In this document: piece by piece, positions 32,880 to 42,239 of the stretch
How positions within the stretch are numbered: the stretch's first letter is position 1
Layout of the letters: each line of letters begins with the position of its first letter
From: Halorubrum trapanicum
GTDB taxonomy: Archaea; Halobacteriota; Halobacteria; Halobacteriales; Haloferacaceae
Direction of reading: 5' to 3'
NCBI RefSeq assembly: GCF_002355655.1
Contig: NZ_AP017569.1
Span: 2,542,001-2,606,000 of the forward strand
DNA: 64,000 nt
The notes under the pieces: generated by a model
What the model was told of the DNA's origin: nothing
Seen by the model: the letters and a program-made list of their open reading frames with translations, nothing else
Databases searched by the model: none
Program-made: the position numbers and the translations under genes

Positions 32880-33272
32880 TCAGACTCGCTTGTTCTTCGG
32901 CGCCTTCGTCCCGTCGTGCGGGATGGGCGTGACGTCCTCGATGCGGCCGATCTCGACGCCCGCACGCGAGAGCGCGCGGATCGTCGCCTGCGCACCGGGA
33001 CCGGTGGACTTGTTGAGGTTGCCGCCGGGGCCGCGCACGCGAACGTGCACGCCCTCCAGACCGGCGTCCTTGACGCGCTCGGCGACGACCTCCGCCATCT
33101 GCATGGCGGCGTACGGCGACGCCTCGTCGCGGTTCTGCTTCACCACGGTGCCGCCGGACGACTTGGCGATCGTCTCGGCGCCCGTCTCGTCGGTGACCGT
33201 GATGAGCGTGTTGTTGAACGACGCGTACACGTGGGCGATGCCCCACTTTCCTCCGTCCTCGGATTCACTCAT
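32880..33272 (-). CDS. rpsK: 30S ribosomal protein S11 (uS11)
   Basis: A 130-residue S11: [40 protein letters not shown] and the basic ending [16 protein letters not shown]. It binds 16S rRNA at the platform of the small subunit. Six bases separate it from rpsD. Confidence 0.96.
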   Translation of the reverse strand: MSESEDGGKWGIAHVYASFNNTLITVTDETGAETIAKSSGGTVVKQNRDEASPYAAMQMAEVVAERVKDAGLEGVHVRVRGPGGNLNKSTGPGAQATIRALSRAGVEIGRIEDVTPIPHDGTKAPKNKRV

Positions 33273-33278
33273 GTATGC

Positions 33279-33806
33279 TTACTCCTGTGACTCCGCGCGC
33301 TCGGGGTGGAGATCGTCCGCGAGCGGGCTCGTCTCGTCGAAGGCGATGGCGCCCTCGTCGTCGACGTCCACCTTCACCGACGGGCGCGTGACGCGGGCGC
33401 CGTCGACGGTGATGTGGCCGTGGACGATGAACTGGCGGGCCTGCTGGGTCGAGGAGGCGAAGCCCTGTCGGTAGACGACCGTCTGGAGGCGACGCTCCAG
33501 CAGGTCGGTCACGTCGAGCGACAGGACCGTCGAGATGTCGTCGTTGTCGCCGAGGATGCCGATGCGGCGGAGCCGCGTAACGAACTCCGCGCCGGCGTCC
33601 TGAGCGGCCTCGACGTCGCCCTGCGCCTCGCCGAGCAGGCGTCGGGCCTCCCGACGCATGTTGCGCAGCTCGGACTGGGCGCGCCAGAACTCCTCTTTGT
33701 TCTTCAGGCCGTACCGCGAGAGGAGGTCGGACTCCTCGGCGATGCGCTCGCCCTGGTACGGGTGGTTCGGCGTCTCGTAGCCCTTGGTGTTCTTGCCGGT
33801 GCTCAT
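33279..33806 (-). CDS. rpsD: 30S ribosomal protein S4 (uS4)
   Basis: A 175-residue archaeal S4: [20 protein letters not shown] at the start and an S4 RNA-binding domain ([34 protein letters not shown]). It nucleates small-subunit assembly. Its start overlaps the rpsM stop by four bases. Confidence 0.96.
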   Translation of the reverse strand: MSTGKNTKGYETPNHPYQGERIAEESDLLSRYGLKNKEEFWRAQSELRNMRREARRLLGEAQGDVEAAQDAGAEFVTRLRRIGILGDNDDISTVLSLDVTDLLERRLQTVVYRQGFASSTQQARQFIVHGHITVDGARVTRPSVKVDVDDEGAIAFDETSPLADDLHPERAESQE

Positions 33807-34324
33807 TCCTCGTCACCCGCTTCTTCGTCCGCCATCTCCTCGCGGATCTCCTCGACGTTGACCCCGATGGTCCCCTCCGAGCGACCCGTGGACTTGGTGC
33901 GCTGACCGCGGACCTTCTGCCCGCGCTTGTGGCGCACGCCCTTGTACGATTCGATGATCTTCATGCGGTTGATGTCGTGACGGCGCTTCTCCTCGACGTC
34001 GGTGCCGACGAGGTGCGTCGTCTCTCCGCTGAAGAAGTCGTTCTGTCGGTTCGTCATCCACGACGGGACGTGGTCTTCGAGGTTCTCGGCGATGTCGACC
34101 ACCGCGTCGATGTCATCCTCGTCGAGGAGCCCGAACGTGGCGTTTCTGTCCACGTCGGCCTTCTCGGCGACCAGCCGCGCCGTGCGCGTGCCGATGCCGT
34201 CGAGTTCGGACAGGCTTCGCTCGACCGTCTTCGTCCCGTCGAGGTCCGCGCCCCCGATCCGAACGAAGTACTGGAGGTCTTCCTCCTCCTCCGGCGAGTC
34301 GTCCTGTGATTCTTCCGTGCTCAT
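33803..34324 (-). CDS. rpsM: 30S ribosomal protein S13 (uS13)
   Basis: A 173-residue S13 with an 18-residue acidic N-terminal extension, then [20 protein letters not shown] and the conserved [20 protein letters not shown] followed by GQRTKSTGR. The ATG at 34322-34324 is used; the frame is open upstream but runs into the tRNA-Ser gene. It is the first protein gene of the operon. Confidence 0.95.
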   Translation of the reverse strand: MSTEESQDDSPEEEEDLQYFVRIGGADLDGTKTVERSLSELDGIGTRTARLVAEKADVDRNATFGLLDEDDIDAVVDIAENLEDHVPSWMTNRQNDFFSGETTHLVGTDVEEKRRHDINRMKIIESYKGVRHKRGQKVRGQRTKSTGRSEGTIGVNVEEIREEMADEEAGDEE

Positions 34325-34380
34325 GTGTTGGTTGTGGTGAGCCCTACCGGCGCGAATCCGGCGGTACTCGTCCGTTCGAG

Positions 34381-34466
34381 CGTTGCGGCGGGGATTCGAA
34401 CCCCGGAGGCAGTGACGCCACAGAGTTAGCAACCCTGCGCCTTGGGCCAGGCTTGGCTACCGCAAC
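34381..34466 (-). tRNA. tRNA-Ser (GCT)
   Basis: Minus strand folds as an 86-base class II tRNA: acceptor GTTGCGG/CCGCAAC with discriminator G, anticodon arm CAGGG-TTGCTAA-CTCTG giving anticodon GCT, long variable arm, T arm CGGGG-TTCGAAT-CCCCG. CCA is not encoded. It heads the ribosomal operon and probably shares its promoter. Confidence 0.95.
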
Positions 34467-34544
34467 CCGCGTTGTATCATCGCCCTCTCGGACTCGGGGC
34501 CCGACGCCCCTGCAGTTCGTGCGTTCGTATGCTCCCGCTTTCGG

Positions 34545-34553
34545 TACTTAAAC
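34545..34553 (-). promoter_or_regulatory. TATA box for tRNA-Ser and the ribosomal operon
   Basis: Minus-strand GTTTAAGTA lies about 80 bases before the tRNA-Ser 5' end, leaving a leader of about 50 bases before the mature tRNA. No other good TATA motif is seen between it and rpsM. Confidence 0.5.
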
Positions 34554-34803
34554 ATCACGAAACGGCCGGGTCGCTGTGGGGGTCTCGCACGGTCGTCGCG
34601 TCGGGAGTATCGAGGGGCGACGAGGTCGCGAAGGACGCGTAGAATCCGTCGAGACGGCGCTGTTGGAGCCCTGTTTTTCAGATGTTTTCCCGTCTGAAAC
34701 GGCCGATCGGTGAGTTGTGCTTCTTGATCGATCGCGGGAGTGAGTATCGCAGATCGGCGGTGGCGGGAGCGTATTTAAAAGGCGATGAGCGACGGCGACG
34801 AGC

Positions 34804-35060
34804 GCTTATAAATGGCAGGCGGTGGCGCGCCTGCGAGCGGCCGCCCTCGGCGGCCGCGAGCCAGCCCGCGAGGGAGTCAGTCGCCGGAGCGAAGCGGAGG
34901 CGACTGACGAGGTTGGGGAGGCGTGAGGTGCCGTGCGGGGCGGGACTCAAAGGGGCAGTCGCGAGGCGGCCGCAGGCGACGTAAGCACCGCAGCGAAGGA
35001 GCGCCAGCGACTGAGCGAGGAGCACAGCGAGCGTGCGTCCGCCTCGCGACTGGGGCTTTG
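34804..35060 (+). repeat. GC-rich structured repeat, copy 2 (candidate noncoding RNA)
   Basis: Same architecture and orientation as the copy at 5.0 kb. TATA-like GCTTATAAATGG leads into P1 GCGGCCGCC/GGCGGCCGC (34837-34845/34849-34857), P2 CAGTCGCC/GGCGACTG (34878-34885/34899-34906), P3 CAAAG/CTTTG (34948-34952/35056-35060), GGG/GGG loop and P4 (34956-34974/35034-35052). P4 is one mismatch short of perfect and uses different bases from copy 1 at positions 4, 12 and 13, each compensated. It lacks the two inserted hairpins of copy 1. It lies in the divergent gap between the ribosomal operon and a dehydrogenase gene. Confidence 0.8.
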
Positions 35061-35083
35061 GAGGTACTCACCGCAGTAGCGTC

Positions 35084-35131
35084 AATCACTTATAAACAGC
35101 CGACAGCAACACCGCAATCTGAATTATAAAC
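35084..35131 (+). repeat. AT-motif tail of structured repeat copy 2
   Basis: Two TATA-like motifs, CTTATAAAC and ATTATAAAC, lie about 35 bases apart after the structured part. They correspond to the AT motifs of the tandem units behind copies 1 and 3, but the units here are shorter and decayed. Confidence 0.5.
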
Positions 35132-35304
35132 GACCGCTCTCAAGACGTACTACACTCACTCCCGAAATCGCTCGTCGCTACGTCTGTGTTGACCGAGACC
35201 GGGTAGAACGTGTCTCTCTCAGAGGGTTTCACCAGAGCCATCGAGGCGCACCGCCCGTTTCCGTGAGGCGTACTGTTTAGTGGATCCCGCGGGAGAGTCC
35301 GACC

Positions 35305-36345
35305 ATGAAGGCCGTTCAGTTCGCCGACCACGGCGACCGCGACGTGATCGAGTACGGCGAGTTCCCCGACCCCGAGCCCGACCGCGGCGAGGTGCTCGTC
35401 GACGTCAAGGCCGGCGCGCTCAACCACCTCGACATCTGGACCCGACGCGGGATGCCCGGCATCGACCTGGAGATGCCGCACATTCCGGGCAGCGACGCGG
35501 CGGGGGTCGTCGAGGCCGTCGGCGAGGGCGTGACACGGTTCGAGCCGGGCGATCGCGTCGCCGTGAGCGCGGGCGTCTCCTGCGGGAACTGCGAGTTCTG
35601 CCGGAACGGCGAGGAGTCGCTGTGCGTCTCCTTCCACATCATCGGCGAACACGTCCGCGGCGTCCACGCCGAGAAGGCCGCGGTCCCCGAGGAGAACCTC
35701 GTCCCGGTCCCCGACGGCGTCGACTGGGAGGTCGCCGGCTCCGCGTCGCTCGTCTTCCAGACCGCGTGGCGCATGCTCCAGACGCGCGCGGACATCGAGG
35801 CGGGCGAGAAGGTCCTCGTCCTCGGCGCCTCCGGCGGCGTCGGCCACGCGGCGGTCCAGATCGCCGACCACGCGGGCTGTGAGGTGTTCGCGACCGCCTC
35901 CACCGAGGCGAAGCTCTCGCACGCCGAGGACTGCGGCGCCGACCACGTCATCGACTACGAGGCGAACGACTTCGCCGAGGAGATCGACGCGCTCACCGGC
36001 AAGCGCGGCGTCGACGTCGTCGTCGACCACGTCGGCGAGGCGACCTACCCGAACTCGCTGAAGTCGATGGCGAAGGGCGGCCGGCTCGTCACCTGCGGCG
36101 CCACGACCGGTCCGAACCCGGGCGCCGGGCTCAACCGCATCTTCTGGAACCAGCTCTCCGTCATCGGCTCGACGATGGCGACGCCGGGCGAGGTCGACGA
36201 CGTGCTGGAACTCGTGTGGGACGGCACCTTCGAGCCCCGCGTCCGCGAGGTCCTCCCGATGAGCGAGGCGGCGCGCGCACACGAGATGATCGAGAACCGT
36301 GAGGGCTTTGGCAAAGTGGTTGTTAAACCCGACAGTGAGTTCTGA
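35305..36345 (+). CDS. Zinc-binding medium-chain alcohol dehydrogenase/quinone reductase family protein
   Basis: A 346-residue medium-chain dehydrogenase: N-terminal GroES-like half with HLDIWTRRGMPGIDLEMP and structural zinc loop CGNCEFCRNGEESLC, then a Rossmann half with VLVLGASGGVGHAAVQIADH. The catalytic-zinc Cys of true alcohol dehydrogenases is not evident (the segment reads ALNHLDIW), so it groups with zinc-loop-bearing oxidoreductases of the alcohol dehydrogenase/quinone oxidoreductase type. Substrate unknown. It is the first gene of a plus-strand run continuing to 39.7 kb. Confidence 0.75.
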   Translation: MKAVQFADHGDRDVIEYGEFPDPEPDRGEVLVDVKAGALNHLDIWTRRGMPGIDLEMPHIPGSDAAGVVEAVGEGVTRFEPGDRVAVSAGVSCGNCEFCRNGEESLCVSFHIIGEHVRGVHAEKAAVPEENLVPVPDGVDWEVAGSASLVFQTAWRMLQTRADIEAGEKVLVLGASGGVGHAAVQIADHAGCEVFATASTEAKLSHAEDCGADHVIDYEANDFAEEIDALTGKRGVDVVVDHVGEATYPNSLKSMAKGGRLVTCGATTGPNPGAGLNRIFWNQLSVIGSTMATPGEVDDVLELVWDGTFEPRVREVLPMSEAARAHEMIENREGFGKVVVKPDSEF

Positions 36346-36751
36346 GACCGACGCGGCCGCCGGCGCGGACGCCACCGCCGACGATGCGTCCGTCCGCGAC
36401 GCGGACGCCACCGCCGACGGCACCACCGACGGCGGCTACGTCCACGTCCCCGAGACCGGCGACGGCGCCGACGCGGCCGGCGGCGACGGCGGCGGCTCGC
36501 GGGACCCGACGGTCGACGCCGACGAGCCCGCCGCCGACGGCTTCGGTCGCGAGGGGTGGGCGCTGACGGCGGCGATCTTCGTCTGCGCCCTCGTCATCCC
36601 GGGGATCATCTACGTCTACCCGTACGCCGCGGGCTGGTTCGGCCTCCCCTTCTTCGCCACGTACCTCGCGCTCCCGCTCGTCCCCGCGCTCCTCCTCGGC
36701 CTCGTGGCGGTCTGGTCGATGACGGCCGCGACCGCCGACCGCGAGGAGTGA
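36335..36751 (+). CDS. Two-helix haloarchaeal membrane protein
   Basis: A 138-residue protein with an acidic low-complexity first half (Asp/Ala/Gly) and two transmembrane segments, [20 protein letters not shown] and [20 protein letters not shown], separated by a short aromatic loop. A GTG start at 36335 overlaps the dehydrogenase stop by 11 bases and gives [10 protein letters not shown]; no ATG fits. Similar small membrane proteins are common in haloarchaea; function unknown. Confidence 0.6.
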   Translation: MSSETDAAAGADATADDASVRDADATADGTTDGGYVHVPETGDGADAAGGDGGGSRDPTVDADEPAADGFGREGWALTAAIFVCALVIPGIIYVYPYAAGWFGLPFFATYLALPLVPALLLGLVAVWSMTAATADREE

Positions 36752-36863
36752 GCGGTCCGCGAGGCGACGGCGGGCTCCCTCGCGGCCGGGGTCGACCCCG
36801 TCAGATCGCGCCCTCGCGCCGGCGAACGACAACCGTTTTGAACGACACCCGCGCAGTGGTGAT

Positions 36864-37442
36864 ATGTTGATCACCGTCTCCGGCCCGCCCGGCAGCGGGA
36901 AGAGCACCAACGCTGTCCAGCTGGCGGACGCGCTCGGTCTCGGGCACGTCTCCGGCGGCGACATCTTCCGCGAGATGGCGGCCGAACGCGACATGACCCC
37001 CGTCGAGTTCAACGAGTTCGCCGAGGAGGACCCCCAGATCGACCGCGACCTCGACCGCCGGCTCCGCGAGATCGCGGTCGAGCGCGACGACGTCGTCCTC
37101 GAATCGCGGCTCGCCGGCTGGCTCGCGGCCGACCACGCCGACTTCCGGTTCTGGTTCGACGCGCCGCTTTCAGTCCGCGCGGAGCGGATCGCGGAGCGCG
37201 AATCGAAGGACGTCGACCGCGCGCGAACGGAGACGGAGCGCCGCGAGGCCTCCGAGCGCAAGCGGTACGAGGAGTACTACAACATCGACATCGAGGACCT
37301 GTCGATCTACGACGCCGCGTACAACACCGCCCGCTGGGGCCCCGAACGGTTCCTCGACGTCCTCGTCGCCACCGTCGAGGCGTACGACCCCGACGACGAC
37401 GAGGGGAAAGCGCCCGTCGAGGGCGTCGTGTACGACTTCTGA
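36864..37442 (+). CDS. cmk: Cytidylate kinase
   Basis: A 192-residue archaeal-type CMP kinase: P-loop [32 protein letters not shown] and [20 protein letters not shown], then the lid Arg region [20 protein letters not shown]. It phosphorylates CMP/dCMP. A conserved archaeal pairing with truB follows 21 bases downstream. Confidence 0.92.
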   Translation: MLITVSGPPGSGKSTNAVQLADALGLGHVSGGDIFREMAAERDMTPVEFNEFAEEDPQIDRDLDRRLREIAVERDDVVLESRLAGWLAADHADFRFWFDAPLSVRAERIAERESKDVDRARTETERREASERKRYEEYYNIDIEDLSIYDAAYNTARWGPERFLDVLVATVEAYDPDDDEGKAPVEGVVYDF

Positions 37443-37463
37443 GCCGCGCCCGCCGCCCACCTC

Positions 37464-38444
37464 ATGACTGACGCCTCAGACGCCGACGCCGACGCTCCCG
37501 CCGACGGCGAGGGCCCCCTCAGAGCGCCTCCCGGCGAGCGGTCGGTGCCGGAGCTGCTCCGGTTCGGCGTCGTCAACCTCGACAAGCCGGCCGGCCCCTC
37601 CTCGCACCAGGTGTCGGCGTGGGTGCGGGACGCGATAGACGAGACGCTCGCGGCGCTCGATCCCGAGGGGCCACCGACCGGCGGCGTCGCCCACGCGGGC
37701 ACGCTCGACCCGAAGGTCACCGGCTGTCTCCCGACGCTGACCGGCGACGCGACGCGCATGGCGCAGGTGTTCTTGGAGGGGACGAAGGAGTACGTCGCGG
37801 TCCTAGAGCTCCACGGGCCGCCCCCGTCTGACTTCGAGGACGTAGTCAGCGAGTTCGAGGACGAGATCTACCAGAAGCCGCCGCGGAAGAGCGCGGTGAG
37901 CCGGCGGCTCCGCACGCGGACGATCCGCGACCTCGACGTGCTGGAGGTCGACGGCCGACAGGCTCTCCTCCGGATCCGCTGCGAGTCGGGGACGTACGTG
38001 CGGAAGCTCTGTCACGACGTCGGGCTCGCGACGGGCGTCGGCGCGCACATGGGTCACCTCCGGCGCACCGCCACCGACCCGTTCGACGACCGCGACCTCC
38101 ACACGCTTCAGGACCTCGTGGACGCGCTCGCGTGGGCCGAGGACGGCGACGACGCGCTCCTCCGCGAGGTGGTCCGCCCGGCGGAGGACGCCCTGACGCA
38201 CCTCCCGTCGGTGACGATCGCGCGGTCGGCAGCGCGCAGCGTCGCGACCGGCGCGCCGGTGTACGCGCCCGGCGTGATCGACGTCGACGACGATGCCGAA
38301 GCGGCCGATAATGACACCGACGGCGACCCTCCCCTCGTCGCGTGTTTCACGCCGGACGGCACCGCGGTCTGTCTCGGGCGGGTCGTCGGCGATCCGGACG
38401 CCGACGGCGGGACCGTCGTCGACTTGGAGCGCGTTCTTTTATAA
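37464..38444 (+). CDS. truB: tRNA/rRNA pseudouridine synthase Cbf5/TruB
   Basis: A 326-residue archaeal Cbf5. The catalytic Asp lies in GGVAHAGTLDPKVTGCLPTL; the family motifs KEYVAVLELHGPPPSD, YQKPPRKSAVSRRLR and RIRCESGTYVRKLCHDVG follow, then a C-terminal PUA domain (TIARSAARSVATGAPVYAPG). In archaea it works with H/ACA guide RNAs and Nop10, Gar1 and L7Ae to modify rRNA, and can also modify tRNA position 55. It shares a unit with cmk. Confidence 0.93.
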   Translation: MTDASDADADAPADGEGPLRAPPGERSVPELLRFGVVNLDKPAGPSSHQVSAWVRDAIDETLAALDPEGPPTGGVAHAGTLDPKVTGCLPTLTGDATRMAQVFLEGTKEYVAVLELHGPPPSDFEDVVSEFEDEIYQKPPRKSAVSRRLRTRTIRDLDVLEVDGRQALLRIRCESGTYVRKLCHDVGLATGVGAHMGHLRRTATDPFDDRDLHTLQDLVDALAWAEDGDDALLREVVRPAEDALTHLPSVTIARSAARSVATGAPVYAPGVIDVDDDAEAADNDTDGDPPLVACFTPDGTAVCLGRVVGDPDADGGTVVDLERVLL

Positions 38445-38466
38445 CACCACCAGCCCGGGTTCGGGT

Positions 38467-39702
38467 ATGGACGAGCCGGACGAAGGCGAAGCCGCGGGCG
38501 GGGACGGACGGATAGCGATCGGAAGCGCGAGCGCCGCGTCGGGCACGCTCGACCGCGGCCGCCTCTCGGTCGCGGAGCTCCCGACGGGCGGTGCGGAGCG
38601 GCTTCCGGTCGTCGTCGCGAACGGCGCCGAGGACGGGCCCACGCTGTGGCTCACGGGCGGCGTTCACGGCGACGAGGCGACCGGCGTCGCGGTCGTTCAG
38701 GACGCGGTCGCGGCCCTCGGCGAGTGCCTCGCCGACCTCGCGGGCGCGGTCGTCGCGGTGCCCGCGGTCTCCCCCGCCGGACTCCGCCGGAACGCGCGGG
38801 AGACGTACTACGCCGACGAGGACCCGAACCGCCACTTCCCGGACGCCGACGCGGAGTCGGCGCGCCCGCCGAGGCTTCAGGAGCGGATCGACGCCCGCCT
38901 GTACGCCGCGATCACGGGCGAGGTGCCGGCCGACGCGGGCAAGTCCGCGGACGGGTCGAGCGAGTCCGCGGACGATTCGAGAGAGTTCGCCGTCGAGACG
39001 GTCGGGACGAACGCGGCCGCGGACGCGCTGATCGACTGCCACACCGCCGGCGTCGGCAGCGAGCCCTTCGCCATCCGCGACCGAGTCCTGTACGGCGACC
39101 GCCGCAGCGAGTCCGAGGCGACCGCGCTCTCCGAGGAGCTCGGCCGGCTGGTCGACGCGTTCGGCCTCCCGGTCGTCCGGGAGTATCCCGCGGCCGAGTA
39201 CGTCGAGGAGAACCTCCAGCGGTCGACCGCTGGCGCCGTGCTCAACGAGGCCGGAATCCCGGCGTTCACCGCGGAGTTAGGCGCGCACAGCGTCGTCGAC
39301 GACGCCCTCCTCGACGCGGGCGTCGCGGGCGTCTTCGGCGTCGCGGTCGAACTCGGGCTACTGGCCGCCGGCGACGTGCCCGAGTCGGTCGGCGCGCCCG
39401 GCGTCGGCGTCGACCCCGCGCCCGTCGAGTTCCCCGTGCGGCGCTTCCGCGGGCCGACGACCGACGACTCCGGCCTCGTCCGGCACCGCGTCGCGGCCGG
39501 CGACGCGTTCGCCGAGGGTGACGTGCTCGCGAGCGTGGTCGACGCCACGGGCGAGGAGCGCGCGACGGTCCGCGCCGACAGCGACGGCTACGTCCTCGGT
39601 CGGTGCGAGGGGCTGGCCGTCTACGAGGGCGACCCGATCGGCAGCCTCGCGGTGCGGGACGACGGCGACCTCGTGGTCCCGCGGGACGCCGAGGAGGAGT
39701 GA
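38467..39702 (+). CDS. Succinylglutamate desuccinylase/aspartoacylase family zinc hydrolase
   Basis: A 411-residue M14-like zinc hydrolase. Metal ligands are visible in GGVHGDEATGVAV (His, Glu) and ALIDCHTAGVG (His); FTAELGAHSVVDDAL carries the likely catalytic Glu. NPNRHF-type substrate Arg/Asn residues appear as DEDPNRHFPDAD. The C-terminal 90 residues resemble a lipoyl/barrel-sandwich domain (AGDAFAEGDVLASVVDATGE). The family deacylates N-acyl amino acids or related amides; the substrate is not evident. Confidence 0.8.
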   Translation: MDEPDEGEAAGGDGRIAIGSASAASGTLDRGRLSVAELPTGGAERLPVVVANGAEDGPTLWLTGGVHGDEATGVAVVQDAVAALGECLADLAGAVVAVPAVSPAGLRRNARETYYADEDPNRHFPDADAESARPPRLQERIDARLYAAITGEVPADAGKSADGSSESADDSREFAVETVGTNAAADALIDCHTAGVGSEPFAIRDRVLYGDRRSESEATALSEELGRLVDAFGLPVVREYPAAEYVEENLQRSTAGAVLNEAGIPAFTAELGAHSVVDDALLDAGVAGVFGVAVELGLLAAGDVPESVGAPGVGVDPAPVEFPVRRFRGPTTDDSGLVRHRVAAGDAFAEGDVLASVVDATGEERATVRADSDGYVLGRCEGLAVYEGDPIGSLAVRDDGDLVVPRDAEEE

Positions 39703-39711
39703 AGCGAAGTC

Positions 39712-39719
39712 CTTAATTA
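39712..39719 (+). promoter_or_regulatory. TATA box of tRNA-Pro
   Basis: CTTAATTA lies 30 bases before the mature tRNA 5' end, the normal position for a haloarchaeal tRNA promoter. Confidence 0.55.
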
Positions 39720-39748
39720 CCGGACCGTCGTTTTTCAGCGTGTAGTCA

Positions 39749-39819
39749 GGGACCGTGGGGTAGTGGTATCCTATGCGGATGGGGTCCGTATGACCTGAGT
39801 TCGACTCTCAGCGGTCCCA
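39749..39819 (+). tRNA. tRNA-Pro (GGG)
   Basis: A 71-base tRNA: acceptor GGGACCG/CGGTCCC with discriminator A, anticodon arm TGCGG-ATGGGGT-CCGTA giving anticodon GGG, and T arm TGAG-TTCGACT-CTCA. CCA is not encoded. The 180 bases that follow, up to the pilin gene, hold no feature that I can see. Confidence 0.93.
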
Positions 39820-40001
39820 CTTCGATTTCTACCGAGACCATTGCCGCCCGTAGTCCCTAGGTGGCCCTCTGGCAGACGTGAGGATAACCGATCGGACAAC
39901 GTCCACGAGACCGTCGCGTCTTGAACTCGTCGTCACCGGCCTGATGACAGAGTCGAACAAAAGTAATCAAAAACTGCGCAGAAAGACGCGGAATCAGCCG
40001 A

Positions 40002-40415
40002 TCAGTTGAAGTCGTACGTCTCCTCGAAGATCACGTTCCCGCTCGGGTCGTGGATGATCCGAACGGTGGCCTCGCCGCTCGGGCTGGCGAAAAGGTAGTC
40101 CAGTGATTTTTGTTCTCCGCTCTGCCATTCGCCGTCGTTGATGCTAGTTCCGGCCCTCTCACCATCGATAGAGAGCGTCAGATCGGCCGAGTCGATCGTC
40201 TGGCCGCCGGTTTTTGTCACGTTGACGTGTGTCGTGTTGTTGCCGTCAATGGTGAACGACGCCTGCGGCGCGGTGTCGCCTAACTGATCGCCCAGCCCGA
40301 GGACGAACGTCCCGATGACGGCCGCCAGGATGACTGTGATCGCGACCATCAGGATGACCCCGATAACGGGGCTCACCGCACGGTCGTCCGAGTTGGATTG
40401 GTTCTGTGGTTTCAT
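40002..40415 (-). CDS. Type IV pilin-like protein
   Basis: A 137-residue protein with a class III signal: a short basic/polar leader, [20 protein letters not shown], then a long hydrophobic helix and a beta-rich C-terminus ([20 protein letters not shown]). This is the archaeal pilin N-terminal domain (formerly DUF1628), cleaved by prepilin peptidase PibD and assembled into adhesion pili. The ATG at 40415 (MKPQNQSN) is used rather than an upstream MNRWVQT. The 280-base gap upstream is AT-richer and carries its promoter. Confidence 0.85.
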   Translation of the reverse strand: MKPQNQSNSDDRAVSPVIGVILMVAITVILAAVIGTFVLGLGDQLGDTAPQASFTIDGNNTTHVNVTKTGGQTIDSADLTLSIDGERAGTSINDGEWQSGEQKSLDYLFASPSGEATVRIIHDPSGNVIFEETYDFN

Positions 40416-40697
40416 TGTTTGAACCCAGCGGTTCACCGAGAAACGGGAGTGAGAGCCTCGTGTGCCATGGTCGAAGTGGCTCTCAGGTCCGTTCCGATCG
40501 GTTGCTGGCTATATGTAGAGAAGCGGACCGGGCTTATGTACTTAATGGCATGAATATCAGCGACGAAAATTGAGCGACGAGATTTGCCCTGTTCGTCGAA
40601 AGATGGCGTACGTCGGCGACCTCTGATGCTCGTCGGGTGAGCGCCGATCCGGACACCGTCCGCAACCACTATACGCGCCTCGTACCACCCTTCGATA

Positions 40698-42221
40698 ATG
40701 GCCGATTGGACGGAGAAGTACCGCCCGAGCACGCTCTCGGAGGTGCGCGGCAACGACAAGGCCCGCGACGCGTTCGCGGAGTGGGCCCGCTCGTGGGACG
40801 ACCACCGCGAGGCGGTCGTCCTCCACGGGAGCCCGGGCGTCGGGAAGACGAGCGCGGCGCACGCGCTCGCGAACGACATGGGCTGGGAGACCGTCGAGCT
40901 CAACGCCTCCGACCAGCGCACCGCCGACGTCATCGAACGGTCCGCGGGACGGGCCGCGCGCAACGCCACCCTCGGCGGGAGCGCGGCGGGCGGCGGCGCG
41001 GCCGGCGGCGACACCGCCTCGCGCCAGCTCGTCATCTTAGACGAGGCGGACAACATCCACGGCAACTACGACCGCGGCGGCGCCTCGGCGATCACGGAGC
41101 TGGTCAAGGAGTCCGGCCAGCCCATCGTGCTCATCGCCAACGACTACTACGACATGTCGCGCGGGCTCCGGAACGCCACGCAGGAGATCGAGTTCCGCGA
41201 CGTCTCCGCGCGCTCCATCGTCCCCGTCCTCCGGGACGTCTGCCGCAAGGAGGGGATCGAGTTCGAGTCGGACGCCCTCCAGCGGATCGCGGAGGGGAAC
41301 CGCGGCGACCTCCGCGGCGCGATCAACGACCTCCAGGCCGCCACGCAGGGCCGCGACTCGATCGCGGTCGAGGACGTGGTCACCGGCGACCGCGACAAGG
41401 CGCTGGGGCTGTTCCCGTTCCTCGACGCGGTCCTCAAAGAGGAGTCCGCCGAGGAGGCGCTCCAGTCCGCGTACGCCGTCGACGAGACGCCGGACGACCT
41501 GACGCGGTGGATCGAGAACAACCTCCTCGACGTGTACGAGCCCGCCGAGGCGGTCCGCGCGTACGACTTCCTCGCGAACGCGGACGTGTGGCTCGGCCGC
41601 GTGCGCGCCACGCAGAACTACTCCTACTGGCGCTACGCGACCGACAACGCGGCCGCGGGCGTCGCGGCCGCCCGCGACGGCGAGAAGGGCGGGTGGACGC
41701 GGTACGGCCGCCCGCAGTTCTGGTCGTCGTCGGACGCGACCGCGGACGAGGTCGTCGGCAAGATCGCGGCCGCGAGCGGCTGTAGCGTCGCGACCGCTCG
41801 CCGCGAGGTGTTGCCGTTCCTCCAAGCGGTCACCCACCACTGCAAGCCCCGCGAGCTGACCGTCGCGATGGCGGCGGCGTACGACCTCGACGAGGAAGGG
41901 GTCGCCTTCGTCACCGGCTCCGGCGAGTCGACGAACAAGGTCGCCTCCATCGTCGAGGACGCGCAGGCACGGCGCGACGAGCTGATCGAGGAGCACGCGG
42001 ACGGCGCCTTCGCGTTCGACGGCGCGGCTCGGGAAGGCGAGGAAGACGACGCGGCCGCGACCGATGCGGACCACGACCCGGAAGGCTCTGGAGCGACCGC
42101 GGGCGGGAGCGATCGAAGCGATTCGGCGGAGGACTCGGCCGCGGAGGGCGATTCACCGAACGAGGACGATTCCTCGACCGAGGACGACGACGATCAGGCG
42201 GGCCTAACCGACTTCATGTGA
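40698..42221 (+). CDS. rfcL: Replication factor C large subunit
   Basis: A 507-residue AAA+ clamp loader subunit: MADWTEKYRPSTLSEVRGND start, Walker A LHGSPGVGKTSAAHALAND, Walker B LVILDEADNIHGNYDRGG, sensor 1 IANDYYDMSRGLRNATQ. The last 80 residues are an acidic low-complexity tail that ends DQAGLTDFM, resembling a PCNA-interacting (PIP-like) end. It opens PCNA onto primer ends. Start is about 28 bases from a CACTATACGC motif, so probably leaderless. Confidence 0.95.
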   Translation: MADWTEKYRPSTLSEVRGNDKARDAFAEWARSWDDHREAVVLHGSPGVGKTSAAHALANDMGWETVELNASDQRTADVIERSAGRAARNATLGGSAAGGGAAGGDTASRQLVILDEADNIHGNYDRGGASAITELVKESGQPIVLIANDYYDMSRGLRNATQEIEFRDVSARSIVPVLRDVCRKEGIEFESDALQRIAEGNRGDLRGAINDLQAATQGRDSIAVEDVVTGDRDKALGLFPFLDAVLKEESAEEALQSAYAVDETPDDLTRWIENNLLDVYEPAEAVRAYDFLANADVWLGRVRATQNYSYWRYATDNAAAGVAAARDGEKGGWTRYGRPQFWSSSDATADEVVGKIAAASGCSVATARREVLPFLQAVTHHCKPRELTVAMAAAYDLDEEGVAFVTGSGESTNKVASIVEDAQARRDELIEEHADGAFAFDGAAREGEEDDAAATDADHDPEGSGATAGGSDRSDSAEDSAAEGDSPNEDDSSTEDDDDQAGLTDFM

Positions 42222-42239
42222 TCCGGGTCCGGGGGTCGG

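Noticed and set aside
34867-35089. Small proteins encoded inside the structured repeats
   Set aside because: Open frames across all three copies differ in frame and sequence; conservation follows base pairing, not codons.
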